From JAVBNA01 sp031551875 (GTDB taxonomy: Bacteria > Bacillota > Clostridia > Oscillospirales > Acutalibacteraceae): DNA of 64,000 nucleotides. Where the stretch lies: NCBI GenBank assembly GCA_031551875.1, contig JAVBNA010000030.1:1-64000 (forward strand), in the 5' to 3' direction. Below are positions 8,111-16,618 of this stretch, piece by piece. The notes under the pieces were generated by a model. That model was not told the DNA's origin and did not search any database. It saw only the letters and a program-made list of their open reading frames with translations. Every line of letters begins with the position of its first letter. Position 1 is the first letter of the stretch. The position numbers and the translations under genes were made by a program.

Positions 8111-8862
8111 TGCTTTTCATCCTCCTGTTTCTTGGCGCCTGCCAATTTCAGCAGCTTTTGCACCTCTTCCTTCTCCAGCCGCCGCCATTTGCCGACCGGA
8201 AGCATCCCCAGCCGGAGCGTTCCGAGCGAAACGCGCTTGAGCCGCGCCACTTCAAGTCCCAGCTTCTCACACATTTTTCGGATCTGGCGATTGCGGCCCT
8301 CGTAGAGCGTGATTTGCAGGACAACCCGCCCTTCACCGCCTTGCAGGATCCGTACATCGGCCGGTGCGGACTTCTGCCCGTCAATCACCATGCCCACCGT
8401 GATTTGGGTCAGCATTTCTTCGGTCACGGCCGGACGCACGGTCACGCGATATGTTTTAGGGACATGGTGGGCCGGATGTGTCAGCGCGTTGGAAAAGGCG
8501 CCGTCGTTGGTCATCAGGAGCAGGCCTTCCGACTCTCGGTCCAGCCGGCCGACGGGATATAGCCGCGCGTCAATGTCATCAATAAGTTCGGCGACGCTGC
8601 GCCGCCCCTGCTCGTCATGCATGGTGGTGATGTACCCGCGCGGCTTGTGCAGCATGATATAGTGTAGCTGTACCTTGATGGTCAGCTTTTTCCCCGAAAC
8701 CACAATCTTGTCTTTGCCCGGGTCGACCTTTTCGCCGATGACCGCCACATGTCCGTTGACCTTGACGAGGCCTTTCACGATCATCTCCTCTGCCTTGCGG
8801 CGGGAGGTCAGTCCCGCGTCAGCCATCGCCTTTTGCAGGCGCACAGTTCTCTCAGTTGCCAC
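8107..8862 (-). CDS. rluB: 23S rRNA pseudouridine synthase, RluB/RsuA family
   Basis: 251 residues with an N-terminal S4 RNA-binding domain (RLQKAMADAGLTSRRKAEEMI) and a RsuA-type catalytic domain. The GRLDRESEGLLLMTNDG motif holds the catalytic Asp, and EGRNRQIRKMCEKLG is the conserved C-terminal signature. Firmicute homologues next to scpAB modify 23S rRNA (RluB type). A Lys/Glu-rich tail ends the protein. Confidence 0.92.
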   Translation of the reverse strand: MATERTVRLQKAMADAGLTSRRKAEEMIVKGLVKVNGHVAVIGEKVDPGKDKIVVSGKKLTIKVQLHYIMLHKPRGYITTMHDEQGRRSVAELIDDIDARLYPVGRLDRESEGLLLMTNDGAFSNALTHPAHHVPKTYRVTVRPAVTEEMLTQITVGMVIDGQKSAPADVRILQGGEGRVVLQITLYEGRNRQIRKMCEKLGLEVARLKRVSLGTLRLGMLPVGKWRRLEKEEVQKLLKLAGAKKQEDEKQ

Positions 8863-8864
8863 TT

Positions 8865-10010
8865 TTATGTTCCTCCAGACTTTTCCGTTTCAGATGTAAA
8901 AATTCCAAACAGGCGTTCAAAGAAGCCTGGTTTCTTTTCAGTTTCTACGTAGGGGCAGTCCTCGACCGTGAGCAGGTCAAGCCGCCCCACCTCCTGCCCG
9001 TCCAGCAGGCAGACAATCTCTCCCACCACCTGGTTTTTCATAACCGGCGCATACAAAAACCGGGGCAGGTGGATACAATATTCAAACTCAGAATCGCTGC
9101 CCTTTTTGAGGATCGCTCCGTCAAACTTGGTCGGACGGACAGCGACCGTGTCCATCATGCCGCCCACGATCGGCAGCGTATAGGTGGCCGACATTTCGGC
9201 GGTTCCGTTATGGCTCATCATCTGTGAAAAGCCGTAGTCGAGCATCGATTCATGCGCGTTCCAGTCGTCGGATGCGCTGAGCGTGACCGCAATCATGGTC
9301 ACACCGTTTCGCACGGCACTGGACACAAGGCAGCGCCCGCTTTTCTTGGTAAAGCCGGTTTTAACGCCGGTACAGCCCTCATAGCGGCTGAGCAGCTTGT
9401 TGTGGTTGGACACTGACAGCACCCGGTTGTTGTCCAACTCCACCCGCTTGCTTTTGAGTGCGGCGATCTCCCGGAATTTTTCATTGTTAAGCGCGGCGCG
9501 CGTCAGGATTGCCATGTCGCGCGCGGTGGAGTAATGCTCATCGGCATCCAGTCCCGAAGGTGTGACAAAATGGCTGTTTTTCATGCCGAGCTCCTGCGCC
9601 TTCTCATTCATAAGTTCGGCGAATTTGTCCAGCGAGCCGGCCATTGCAATCGCCCCCGTATTGGCGGCGTCGTTGCCCGAGGCCAGCAGCATCCCGGCCG
9701 CAAGCTCGGTGAGTGAAATGATATCGCCGGGCAAAAGCCCCATGGAGGTACCCTCCACCGCGACCATCTCCTTGGTGACGGTCACATGAATATTCTCCTC
9801 CTCGGCCTTTTCCAGCACCAGAAGGGCGGTCATGATTTTTGTTGTACTCGCCATGGGAAGCTTCGCGTCGGGGTTGACGGCATAAAGCACTTCCCCGCTT
9901 CCCGCCTCCATCAAAACCGCGCCCTTGGCCGAAACGCTCGGACGTCCCTGCGCATAGACAACCGGTGACAGCAGTATTATCACCAAAATTACACACAATG
10001 TTCTTTTCAA
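8865..10010 (-). CDS. D-alanyl-D-alanine carboxypeptidase (DacB/DacF type)
   Basis: A penicillin-binding serine peptidase of family S11 that trims the terminal D-Ala of peptidoglycan stem peptides. The signal peptide is KRTLCVILVIILLSPVVYA. Active-site motifs are STTK (SxxK), SGN and KTG (VKTGFTKKSG), followed by the PBP5-like C-terminal beta domain. The reading frame is open further up to 10031, but a TTG at 10010, 8 bases after AGGTGG, is the best-placed start; TTG 10013 and 10031 are alternatives. It lies between gerW and rluB, suggesting a spore or cell-envelope role. Confidence 0.9.
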   Translation of the reverse strand: MKRTLCVILVIILLSPVVYAQGRPSVSAKGAVLMEAGSGEVLYAVNPDAKLPMASTTKIMTALLVLEKAEEENIHVTVTKEMVAVEGTSMGLLPGDIISLTELAAGMLLASGNDAANTGAIAMAGSLDKFAELMNEKAQELGMKNSHFVTPSGLDADEHYSTARDMAILTRAALNNEKFREIAALKSKRVELDNNRVLSVSNHNKLLSRYEGCTGVKTGFTKKSGRCLVSSAVRNGVTMIAVTLSASDDWNAHESMLDYGFSQMMSHNGTAEMSATYTLPIVGGMMDTVAVRPTKFDGAILKKGSDSEFEYCIHLPRFLYAPVMKNQVVGEIVCLLDGQEVGRLDLLTVEDCPYVETEKKPGFFERLFGIFTSETEKSGGT

Positions 10011-10071
10011 CAAAGCAACCACCTGCCTCAACTCAATGTATGCAGGAGGTTGCCCTTTTATTGATTCTTTT

Positions 10072-10464
10072 TTACTCGACTATTGTCGTTTTTTTGTCTT
10101 TTTTGAAAAGACCGGTGATTTTATCAATCGCATCGGGAACAAGATCGACCACACGGTCAGCCGTGTTCGAATAGGGATTGATCTGGAGCAGCTTGCTTTC
10201 GCCGTCCTTGATTGTGATGAAAGCGACGGGATTGATCGTGATGCCCGCACCACTGCCGCCGCCGAAAAGGTCAGGCTTCTCAGGGTTCTTGGTGGGGAAT
10301 TCGCTGCCGCCCGACACAAAGCCGTAGCTGACCTTGGACACGGGGATAATCACCGTGCCGTCAGGAGAGGTTATGGGGTCGCCGATAATTGTGTTGACGT
10401 CCACCATCTGTTTGATGTTTTCCATGGTTGTATTCATCATGCCTTCAATGGGATGTTCGTTCAT
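10072..10464 (-). CDS. gerW: GerW/YtfJ family sporulation protein
   Basis: 130 residues with the YtfJ pattern: MNEHPIEGMMNTTMENIKQM, GDPITSPDGTVIIPVSKV, then a Gly-rich FGGGSGAGITINPVAF. In Bacillus subtilis GerW is needed for L-alanine germination. It overlaps the DUF2953 gene by 4 bases, as ytfI-ytfJ pair in other spore formers. Confidence 0.92.
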   Translation of the reverse strand: MNEHPIEGMMNTTMENIKQMVDVNTIIGDPITSPDGTVIIPVSKVSYGFVSGGSEFPTKNPEKPDLFGGGSGAGITINPVAFITIKDGESKLLQINPYSNTADRVVDLVPDAIDKITGLFKKDKKTTIVE

Positions 10465-11105
10465 TTTACCGCACCGCCTTGCTTTATTCTTTCATGGACA
10501 CGCCGTTTGACAATCAGGGTAATATATCTGAAAAAAGCGGCCGCTGCCGCCCAAAGGACAACAATGGGAAACACAAACGCCCTGACCGTGCAGTCCACAT
10601 GGTTTTCCTTTGACCGGTAGTCAGGCCGGATGATCACGTCGGTTTTTTTGACCGTTGTCAGACCCGTAAGAAACGTCACGACGGGATAGATCACTGCACA
10701 GCAGTAGCCGCAGGTGATGGCCGCCTGTGCGGCATCGTCCTCCCCTGCAACCGCCACATGCACCCGCAGAAGGGTGACCACCGAACGGCGCAGAACCGAC
10801 CTGACCGCGCGACCGGCCAGGCTCATGATATCCTTGAGCATGGACAAAAACCCGCCGAGCCCCTTTTCCTTTAGTATACCACCAATTGCGGACTTTTTGT
10901 GGGGCTTTTTTCCCTTTTTTTCCGCCTCTTCTTTTTTGGGCTTTTTTTCGCGGGGTTTGCGCTCAGAGGGCAGGATACAGCGAAAGAAAAGATAACACAG
11001 GCGCACCCGGGCGCTGTCCCTGTAGTTGAATACCACGCGCACCGGAATTGCCAGCAACAGCAAAATCACACAGATCAGGAGAAGCAGCACTTGCCAAAAA
11101 GTCAT
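10461..11105 (-). CDS. DUF2953 membrane protein (YtfI-like)
   Basis: 214 residues: one N-terminal membrane segment (LLLLICVILLLLAIPVRVVF), a strongly basic Lys/Glu stretch (about residues 50-75), a hydrophobic segment near residue 135 and another near 185. It resembles DUF2953 proteins, which are typically next to gerW. Function is not established. Confidence 0.8.
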   Translation of the reverse strand: MTFWQVLLLLICVILLLLAIPVRVVFNYRDSARVRLCYLFFRCILPSERKPREKKPKKEEAEKKGKKPHKKSAIGGILKEKGLGGFLSMLKDIMSLAGRAVRSVLRRSVVTLLRVHVAVAGEDDAAQAAITCGYCCAVIYPVVTFLTGLTTVKKTDVIIRPDYRSKENHVDCTVRAFVFPIVVLWAAAAAFFRYITLIVKRRVHERIKQGGAVK

Positions 11106-11125
11106 ACGTCACCCCTCCTTCTGTG

Positions 11126-11707
11126 TTACGCCTCCTCTTCGGTAAACGCTGTCCGGCCTTCCCCGGTAAAAATCGAGACCTGCTCCTCCTGCTCGGCCAT
11201 GCTGGGCAGGGGCGGAAGCCCGTTTAAGGAGGCGATGTCCAGACAGCGCAAAAATTCCGCCGTCGTGCCATACAGCAGCGGCCGCCCGGGAAGCTCCAGA
11301 CGTCCTTTTTCCTCCACAAGCCCCTTGACAATCAGGCTGCTGATCGTGCCCGAGCAATCCACACCGCGGATCTGCTCCACAAACGCCTTGGTCACCGGCT
11401 GGTTGTAGGCGACAATGGCCAATATTTCGAGCGCCGCCTGAGAGAGCGGCACATTTTTTCTCATGTCGAGCGCTTTTCGCACCTGTTCCCCGTGCTCCGG
11501 GTCGGAGCACATCTGAAAACGATTATCCATCCGTTTGATGCGCACGCCCCGCCCATCCTCAATCAGATTGTCAGCGAGCCGTTCAATCAGCAGCAGCGTG
11601 GTTTCGAGATCCACACCGATCACTTCCGCAATGCGTTCGGCGGGCACCGGCTCACCGCTGGCGAATAAAATCGCCTCTATGACAGCTTCATGCTCTTTGA
11701 TTTCCAT
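11126..11707 (-). CDS. scpB: Segregation and condensation protein B
   Basis: 193 residues with two winged-helix domains typical of ScpB (AIVAYNQPVTKAFVEQIRGV, GRPLLYGTTAEFLRCLDI). ScpB dimers bind ScpA and Smc to form the condensin that organises the chromosome. It overlaps scpA by 31 bases. Confidence 0.95.
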   Translation of the reverse strand: MEIKEHEAVIEAILFASGEPVPAERIAEVIGVDLETTLLLIERLADNLIEDGRGVRIKRMDNRFQMCSDPEHGEQVRKALDMRKNVPLSQAALEILAIVAYNQPVTKAFVEQIRGVDCSGTISSLIVKGLVEEKGRLELPGRPLLYGTTAEFLRCLDIASLNGLPPLPSMAEQEEQVSIFTGEGRTAFTEEEA

Positions 11708-12423
11708 TTCTTTGTCCGTCCTTCACCGATCAGTTTGACAGAGACCTCATCTTCACCGTTTTCTTCAATATACAGGCGCTTGGCCTTGACCAACTCGAGC
11801 ACAGCCAGAAAGGTCGCCACCAGGTCGGATTTGGACTGTGCCCGTTCAAAGAGGCTTGCAAAGCGAACGCTTGTCCCCTGCCACACCTTGCGCAGGATGT
11901 ACATGATCTTCGAGGACACCGACACCACCGTGCGCGCAATGATGGGCGAAAAGGCCTCCTGTGGGGGCGGCAGACGCCGCTTGCCCTTTCCGAGCGCTGT
12001 CAGATAGGCCTGCAAGAGCTCAGCCGGGTCATGCTTGCGGCGATAGGTATGATCGAATTCAATGTCCTCCGGGACACCTCGCAGGCTGTCAAAGCTGAAG
12101 CGTTCGCCCAGCTTGCGCGCCATCTCCTGACACTCACGGTATTCGAGCAGCTGACCGGTCAACTCCCTTTTGAGCTCCTCCACTTCCTCGTGACGGGGCA
12201 GCAGTGACACCGTTTTGATGTACACCAGCCGCGACGCCATCTCCAGAAACTCGCTGGCAATGTCCAGATCCATTTCGCGCATGGCGCTGATGTGCTCCAT
12301 ATACTGCTCCAGAAGCACGGAGATTTCAATGTCAAAAATATTGAGCTTTTTCTTGCTGATCAGTGTCAGCAGTAAATCAAGCGGCCCTTCATACATTGGC
12401 AGCTTACAGGATATTGCCTCCAT
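11677..12423 (-). CDS. scpA: Segregation and condensation protein A (kleisin)
   Basis: 248 residues with the ScpA N-terminal signature YEGPLDLLLTLISKKKLNIFDI, which binds the Smc neck, an acidic/helical middle, and a C-terminal winged helix that binds the Smc head. It is translationally linked to scpB, as in most Firmicutes. Confidence 0.95.
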   Translation of the reverse strand: MEAISCKLPMYEGPLDLLLTLISKKKLNIFDIEISVLLEQYMEHISAMREMDLDIASEFLEMASRLVYIKTVSLLPRHEEVEELKRELTGQLLEYRECQEMARKLGERFSFDSLRGVPEDIEFDHTYRRKHDPAELLQAYLTALGKGKRRLPPPQEAFSPIIARTVVSVSSKIMYILRKVWQGTSVRFASLFERAQSKSDLVATFLAVLELVKAKRLYIEENGEDEVSVKLIGEGRTKKWKSKSMKLS

Positions 12424-12438
12424 GAATACCGTCCTTTT

Positions 12439-13086
12439 TTATCGGAATATGCCTGTAATTGCCTGTGCGAGAAACTCCACGCCGTCAAACAGGCCGTCGC
12501 TGATAAAACCAATCGGGCCGTCGAGCACGCCGGTTACGATCAGCACCACTACAATGATCAACGAATAGCGCTCATAGCGATAGAGCAAATCCTGATATTT
12601 GTTGGGAATCAGAAGCGCCGCCACCCGGGAACCGTCCAGCGGCGGCACCGGAATCAGGTTAAACACCGCGAGCGTAATATTGATGTAGACATAGTAGAAG
12701 AGAGCATTGGAAACGATTTGACTCTGCGGCAGGATAATATAAAAAATCAGCGCGCCCACAAACGCCGCCAGGATGTTGGACACCGGCCCGGCAATCGCCG
12801 TAATCGCCATCCCCACCTTAGGATTTTTGAAGTTATAGGGGTTGACCGACACGGGCTTGGCCCAGCCGAAGCCTAAGAAGATGATTGCCAATGCGCCCAT
12901 TGGATCAATGTGCGCCAGCGGGTTGAGGGTAAGACGTCCGCTCCGTTTCGCGGTGGGGTCCCCCAGCCAATACGCTACCAGGCCGTGCGCCATCTCATGC
13001 AGCGGCAGAATGAGCGCAATGATAAAAACACTGACAGCCAATCTCATCAGAACCGCGGAAATGGGCTGCCCTAACATCCAAATCAT
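12439..13086 (-). CDS. M50 site-2-protease-family metallopeptidase
   Basis: 215 residues, five or so membrane segments. The zinc motif HEMAHG (about residue 31) follows a hydrophobic helix, and the second metal-ligand motif NLIPVPPLDGSR is near residue 140. Minimal S2P-like proteases of this YwhC type commonly precede scpA. The start follows AAGGAGTTGACTTTACT. Confidence 0.9.
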   Translation of the reverse strand: MIWMLGQPISAVLMRLAVSVFIIALILPLHEMAHGLVAYWLGDPTAKRSGRLTLNPLAHIDPMGALAIIFLGFGWAKPVSVNPYNFKNPKVGMAITAIAGPVSNILAAFVGALIFYIILPQSQIVSNALFYYVYINITLAVFNLIPVPPLDGSRVAALLIPNKYQDLLYRYERYSLIIVVVLIVTGVLDGPIGFISDGLFDGVEFLAQAITGIFR

Positions 13087-13111
13087 AGTAAAGTCAACTC
13101 CTTCAGCACAT

Positions 13112-13140
13112 ATTATAAAGAAAATAGGAAAAAATTACAA
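13112..13140 (-). promoter_or_regulatory. Promoter of the M50-scpA-scpB unit
   Basis: Minus strand TTGTAA, 17 bases, TATAAT, 26 bases upstream of the M50 start. Confidence 0.75.
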
Positions 13141-13199
13141 GTGTCTGCCCTCAATTTATAGGTTTGTTCATATTTTTCAGGTTTAATCCGAAAAAACAC

Positions 13200-13228
13200 T
13201 TGCTTTTAGTTCGGGGATCTGGTAGAAT
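13200..13228 (+). promoter_or_regulatory. Promoter of rpmB
   Basis: TTGCTT, 17 bases, TAGAAT, 57 bases upstream of the rpmB start codon. Confidence 0.65.
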
Positions 13229-13285
13229 ATCGCTGTTATGAAACTTTCTCCCGTGATTTACGGCACAAAAAGGAGGTGCAGATAC

Positions 13286-13474
13286 ATGGCAAAGTGTGAT
13301 GTATGTGGAAAGAGTGTTGTGTTCGGTATTAAGGTTTCCCATTCCCATAGACGTTCCAACCGTACCTGGAAGCCCAACGTGAAGAGGGTCAAGGCCGTCG
13401 TTGACGGAACCCCCAAGCGTATTCATGCCTGCACCCGTTGCTTGCGTTCGGGCAAGGTTACCCGCGCGGTTTAA
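13286..13474 (+). CDS. rpmB: Ribosomal protein bL28
   Basis: 62 residues, MAKCDVCGKSVVFGIKVSHS onward, with the paired CxxC motifs (CDVC and CTRC) of the zinc-binding form of bL28. The ATG at 13286 follows AAAGGAGGTGCAGATAC; the longer upstream frame is not part of the family. It is a single-gene unit with its own promoter and terminator. Confidence 0.97.
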   Translation: MAKCDVCGKSVVFGIKVSHSHRRSNRTWKPNVKRVKAVVDGTPKRIHACTRCLRSGKVTRAV

Positions 13475-13502
13475 TTGGATACCGCTCAGAATACGAAGAA
13501 CT

Positions 13503-13536
13503 AAAAAAGATCTCCCTATGCGGGAGATCTTTTTTT
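13503..13536. terminator. Bidirectional terminator between rpmB and nrdG
   Basis: AGATCTCCC/GGGAGATCT stem with an A6 run before and a T7 run after, so it can stop transcription from both converging genes. Confidence 0.9.
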
Positions 13537-13547
13537 ACTGTTTTTTA

Positions 13548-14051
13548 TTAAAACGCTTTCTCCACCGTGCGCCCTTCGCGCACAGACGCGGCCGGATCAA
13601 TCACCCGCTGATTTTTAGAGCCGCGGAAGCGCAGCGTCAGGTCGCGCTCGGACAGCACAAACCGCCCGTCAACCAGTGTGTCGGTGTTCAGCAGCAGATC
13701 ACGCCAGCCGGGCTTGTTCAGCCCTTCCAGCAACTCTTCGAGGGTATAGCCGGTGTAGGTGACGACCGAAAGGCCGCGGGCCCGTATGGCGGCCGCCAGC
13801 GACGCCAGTGCCCCGGCCTGTAAAAAAGGTTCCCCGCCGCTGAGCGTTACACCTGACAGCAGCGGGTTTTTCTCTATTTCTTCCAGAAGTTTTTCGGTTT
13901 CTATGGAATACCCGCCCTCCGGGTCGTGGGATTTGGGGTTGTGGCATCCGTCACAGCCGTGCGGGCACCCTTGGGCAAACACCACAAACCGGATGCCCGG
14001 CCCATCCACGATGGACTCACGCACCACGCCCGCCAAACGAATTTCCGGCAT
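13548..14051 (-). CDS. nrdG: Anaerobic ribonucleotide reductase activating enzyme
   Basis: A 167-residue radical SAM enzyme that makes the glycyl radical on NrdD. The 4Fe-4S motif is CPHGCDGC (CxxxCxxC) and TLSGGEPFLQ is the SAM-contacting GGE motif. The ATG at 14051 shares one base with the nrdD stop (TGATG), so translation is coupled. The longer in-frame upstream start lies inside nrdD and is less likely. Confidence 0.95.
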   Translation of the reverse strand: MPEIRLAGVVRESIVDGPGIRFVVFAQGCPHGCDGCHNPKSHDPEGGYSIETEKLLEEIEKNPLLSGVTLSGGEPFLQAGALASLAAAIRARGLSVVTYTGYTLEELLEGLNKPGWRDLLLNTDTLVDGRFVLSERDLTLRFRGSKNQRVIDPAASVREGRTVEKAF

Positions 14052-16402
14052 CAGTTCATCGCCGCCGGTCCGCACTCCGATACCGAGAGGGACTGCTTGA
14101 CACGGTCGCGCACCTCGGCCTGCTTGGCATTGTTGAAACGGTCAAGCGTGCCCACCAGATAGCCGGTGATGCGGCGAATGCGCTCAAAGCCAACCTCACC
14201 CTCATCCTCGCGGCGGCCGCATTGCGGACAGACATCGCCGATCACGCCGGTATAGCCGCATACGGGATCACGGTCGACCGGATGGTTGACCGACCCATAA
14301 CCGATGCCCGCCTCCTTCATGGCGCGGATCACCCGCTCAAAGGCTTCCAGATTGTCCACCGGATCGCCGTCCAACTCGACATAGGTGATGTGCCCGCCGT
14401 TGGTCAGCGTGTGGTAGGGTGCTTCAAGCCGGATCTTTTCATGGGCGGGAATGGAATAATAAACCGGAACATGGAAGGAGTTTGTATAATATTCCTTGTC
14501 GGTCACGCCCTCAATCACACCGAAGCGTTCGGCATCCATACGCACAAAGCGGCCGGACAGCCCTTCGGCGGGCGTGGCAATCAGGGAGAAGTTCATGCCG
14601 TATTTTTTGGAGGCTTCGTCCATGCGCTTGCGCATATAGGCGACGATCTCAAGCCCCAGGTTCTGCGCTTCGCGGCTTTCGCCGTGATGGGCGCCGGTCA
14701 GCGCCTTCAGCGCTTCGGCCAAGCCAATGAAGCCCATGGTCAGCGTACCGTGCTTGAGCACCTCGCCGATTTCGTCGTCGGGGCCAAGCTTGTCGGAATC
14801 CATCCAGATGCCCTCCCCCATCAGGAAGGGGAAGTTACGCACTCTTTTCTTGGCCTGAATTTTATAACGCTCCAACAGCTGTGCGATGACCAGATCAATC
14901 TTGCGGTCGAGCTCTTCAAAGAAAAAGTCCATATTCTGCCGTCCGCTTTTAATTGCGATGCGCGGCAGGTTGATCGAGGTAAAACTCAGGTTTCCGCGCC
15001 CATTGACAATCTCGTTGTTTTTGTCATAGGAATTGGCCATGACACGGGTGCGGCAGCCCATGTAGGCCACCTCGGTTTCCGGACGTCCGTGGACATAGTA
15101 CGAAGCGTTAAAGGGTGCGTCCAGGAAGGAGAAGTTCGGGAAAAGGCGTTTGGCGCTCACCCGGCAGGCCAATTTAAAGAGGTCGTAGTTGGGATCCTCG
15201 CTGTTGTAGTTGACGCCCTCCTTGACCTTGAAAATGTGGATGGGAAAAATGGGCGTTTCGCCGTTGCCCAGCCCCGCTTCGGTTGCCAGCAGGACATTCT
15301 TAATGACCATGCGGCCCTCCGGCGTGGTGTCCATGCCGTAGTTGATGGAACTGAAAGGGATCTGCGCGCCCGCGCGGGAGTGCATGGTGTTGAGGTTGTG
15401 CACAAATGCCTCCATGGCCTGGAAGGTGCCTCGGTCGGTCTCCTTGCTTGCGCGGCGGAAGGCGAAAGCCTGCAATTTTTCCGCAAGCTCCTCCCCGTAT
15501 TTTTGGGACAGAAATTCCTTTTCTGAGGCCATATATTCCTCGCCGTCCTCCAGCTTGGGCACGTTGCCTGACGTCTCGGCAGCTTTGGTAAAAAGATCCT
15601 TGGCGAGCACTTCGCCCTCGTCTTCATCGGCCAGCAGCTCAAGCGCGCGGCCGAGATTCTGACGATAGAGACGCTGGAAGGTTTTTGCGACGCCTTTGGC
15701 CATGGCATAGTCAAAATTCGGGACGCTCTGCCCGCCGTGCTGGTCGTTCTGATTGCTCTGGATCGCGATACAGGCAAGCGCCGAATAGCTGTAGATATCA
15801 TTGGGTTCGCGCAGGAAGCCGTGTCCGGTGGAGAAGCCTCCCTCGAACAGTTTGATCAGGTCAATCTGACAGCAGGTGGTGGTCAGTGTCAGGAAGTCCA
15901 GGTCGTGGATGTGGATGTCACCCTCCCGGTGGGCGCGGGCATGCTCGGGGTGCAGGATGAACATCTCATAGAACTGCTTGGCGCTCTCCGAGCCGTATTT
16001 GAGCATGGTGCCCATTGCGGTGTCGCCGTCTATGTTGGCATTTTCACGCTTGACGTCGTTGTCCTTGGCCGCCTTAAATGTCAACTCTTCAAAGGTTTTC
16101 ATCAGGCGGGTGTTCATCTCACGGATGCGGGTGCGCTCGGCCCGGTACAAAATGAACTCCTTGGCTGTGCGCGCATGACCGTTTTCGATCAGCACACGCT
16201 CCACCGTATCCTGAATCTGCTCGACGCTCGGTTTTGTGATGTTCTCCGCCTCAAAATGCCTGCAAACCTGATCCGCAAGCTTGGAGGCTGCCTCGTATCC
16301 ATGATTTCCGGTGGTTTTGGTGGCCTTATAAATCGCGTTGGCAATCTTATCCATGTCAAAGGGTACTTCCCGGCCGTCCCTCTTAATAATACTCTGCACC
16401 AT
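14051..16402 (-). CDS. nrdD: Anaerobic (class III) ribonucleoside-triphosphate reductase
   Basis: 783 residues. An N-terminal ATP-cone (MVQSIIKRDGREVPFDMDKI) precedes the glycyl-radical barrel. The C-terminal zinc site CGYTGVIGDVCPQCG is visible, followed by the radical-loop region RRITGYLVGTLDRFNNAK, where the Gly of RITGYL is the radical site. It makes dNTPs without oxygen. The ATG at 16402 follows GAAGGAAAACAT. Expression is probably under NrdR. Confidence 0.96.
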   Translation of the reverse strand: MVQSIIKRDGREVPFDMDKIANAIYKATKTTGNHGYEAASKLADQVCRHFEAENITKPSVEQIQDTVERVLIENGHARTAKEFILYRAERTRIREMNTRLMKTFEELTFKAAKDNDVKRENANIDGDTAMGTMLKYGSESAKQFYEMFILHPEHARAHREGDIHIHDLDFLTLTTTCCQIDLIKLFEGGFSTGHGFLREPNDIYSYSALACIAIQSNQNDQHGGQSVPNFDYAMAKGVAKTFQRLYRQNLGRALELLADEDEGEVLAKDLFTKAAETSGNVPKLEDGEEYMASEKEFLSQKYGEELAEKLQAFAFRRASKETDRGTFQAMEAFVHNLNTMHSRAGAQIPFSSINYGMDTTPEGRMVIKNVLLATEAGLGNGETPIFPIHIFKVKEGVNYNSEDPNYDLFKLACRVSAKRLFPNFSFLDAPFNASYYVHGRPETEVAYMGCRTRVMANSYDKNNEIVNGRGNLSFTSINLPRIAIKSGRQNMDFFFEELDRKIDLVIAQLLERYKIQAKKRVRNFPFLMGEGIWMDSDKLGPDDEIGEVLKHGTLTMGFIGLAEALKALTGAHHGESREAQNLGLEIVAYMRKRMDEASKKYGMNFSLIATPAEGLSGRFVRMDAERFGVIEGVTDKEYYTNSFHVPVYYSIPAHEKIRLEAPYHTLTNGGHITYVELDGDPVDNLEAFERVIRAMKEAGIGYGSVNHPVDRDPVCGYTGVIGDVCPQCGRREDEGEVGFERIRRITGYLVGTLDRFNNAKQAEVRDRVKQSLSVSECGPAAMN

Positions 16403-16453
16403 ATGTTTTCCTTCTTTCCCATTGTAGCCTAAAATATAATCTCCTACAGAATC

Positions 16454-16469
16454 ACACAATATATTGTAT
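16454..16469. promoter_or_regulatory. NrdR box downstream of the nrdD promoter
   Basis: ACACAATATATTGTAT matches the NrdR consensus (acaCwAtATaTwGtgt) at most positions. Its centre is 42 bases, four helical turns, from a weaker box in the promoter spacer. Confidence 0.7.
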
Positions 16470-16490
16470 CTCTTTTTTGAGAGCATCCCT

Positions 16491-16519
16491 ATTATACCCC
16501 ATATATATGGTGGTGTCAA
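16491..16519 (-). promoter_or_regulatory. nrdDG promoter with a weak second NrdR box in its spacer
   Basis: Minus strand TTGACA, 17 bases, TATAAT. The spacer holds the palindrome CCATATATATGG (about 16496-16511), a degenerate NrdR box. Repressor binding there would block RNA polymerase. Confidence 0.75.
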
Positions 16520-16566
16520 CGTTGTAATGATTACAAATTATATGAGTTTTATTGTGCGTTTTTCCG

Positions 16567-16611
16567 AAAAAATGCACAGACGCGCGCAAAAACGTGCGGC
16601 TGTGCAAAAAA
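16567..16611 (-). terminator. Terminator after the acyltransferase-fold gene
   Basis: Stem with outer TGCACAG/CTGTGCA and inner CGCGCG/CGTGCG arms; on the minus strand it is followed by T6. Confidence 0.8.
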
Positions 16612-16618
16612 TGTGGAA

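Noticed and set aside
14222..15526. 434-codon plus-strand ORF opposite nrdD
   Set aside because: Antisense to a well-supported gene; composition follows third-position GC of nrdD and it shows no family features or ribosome site.
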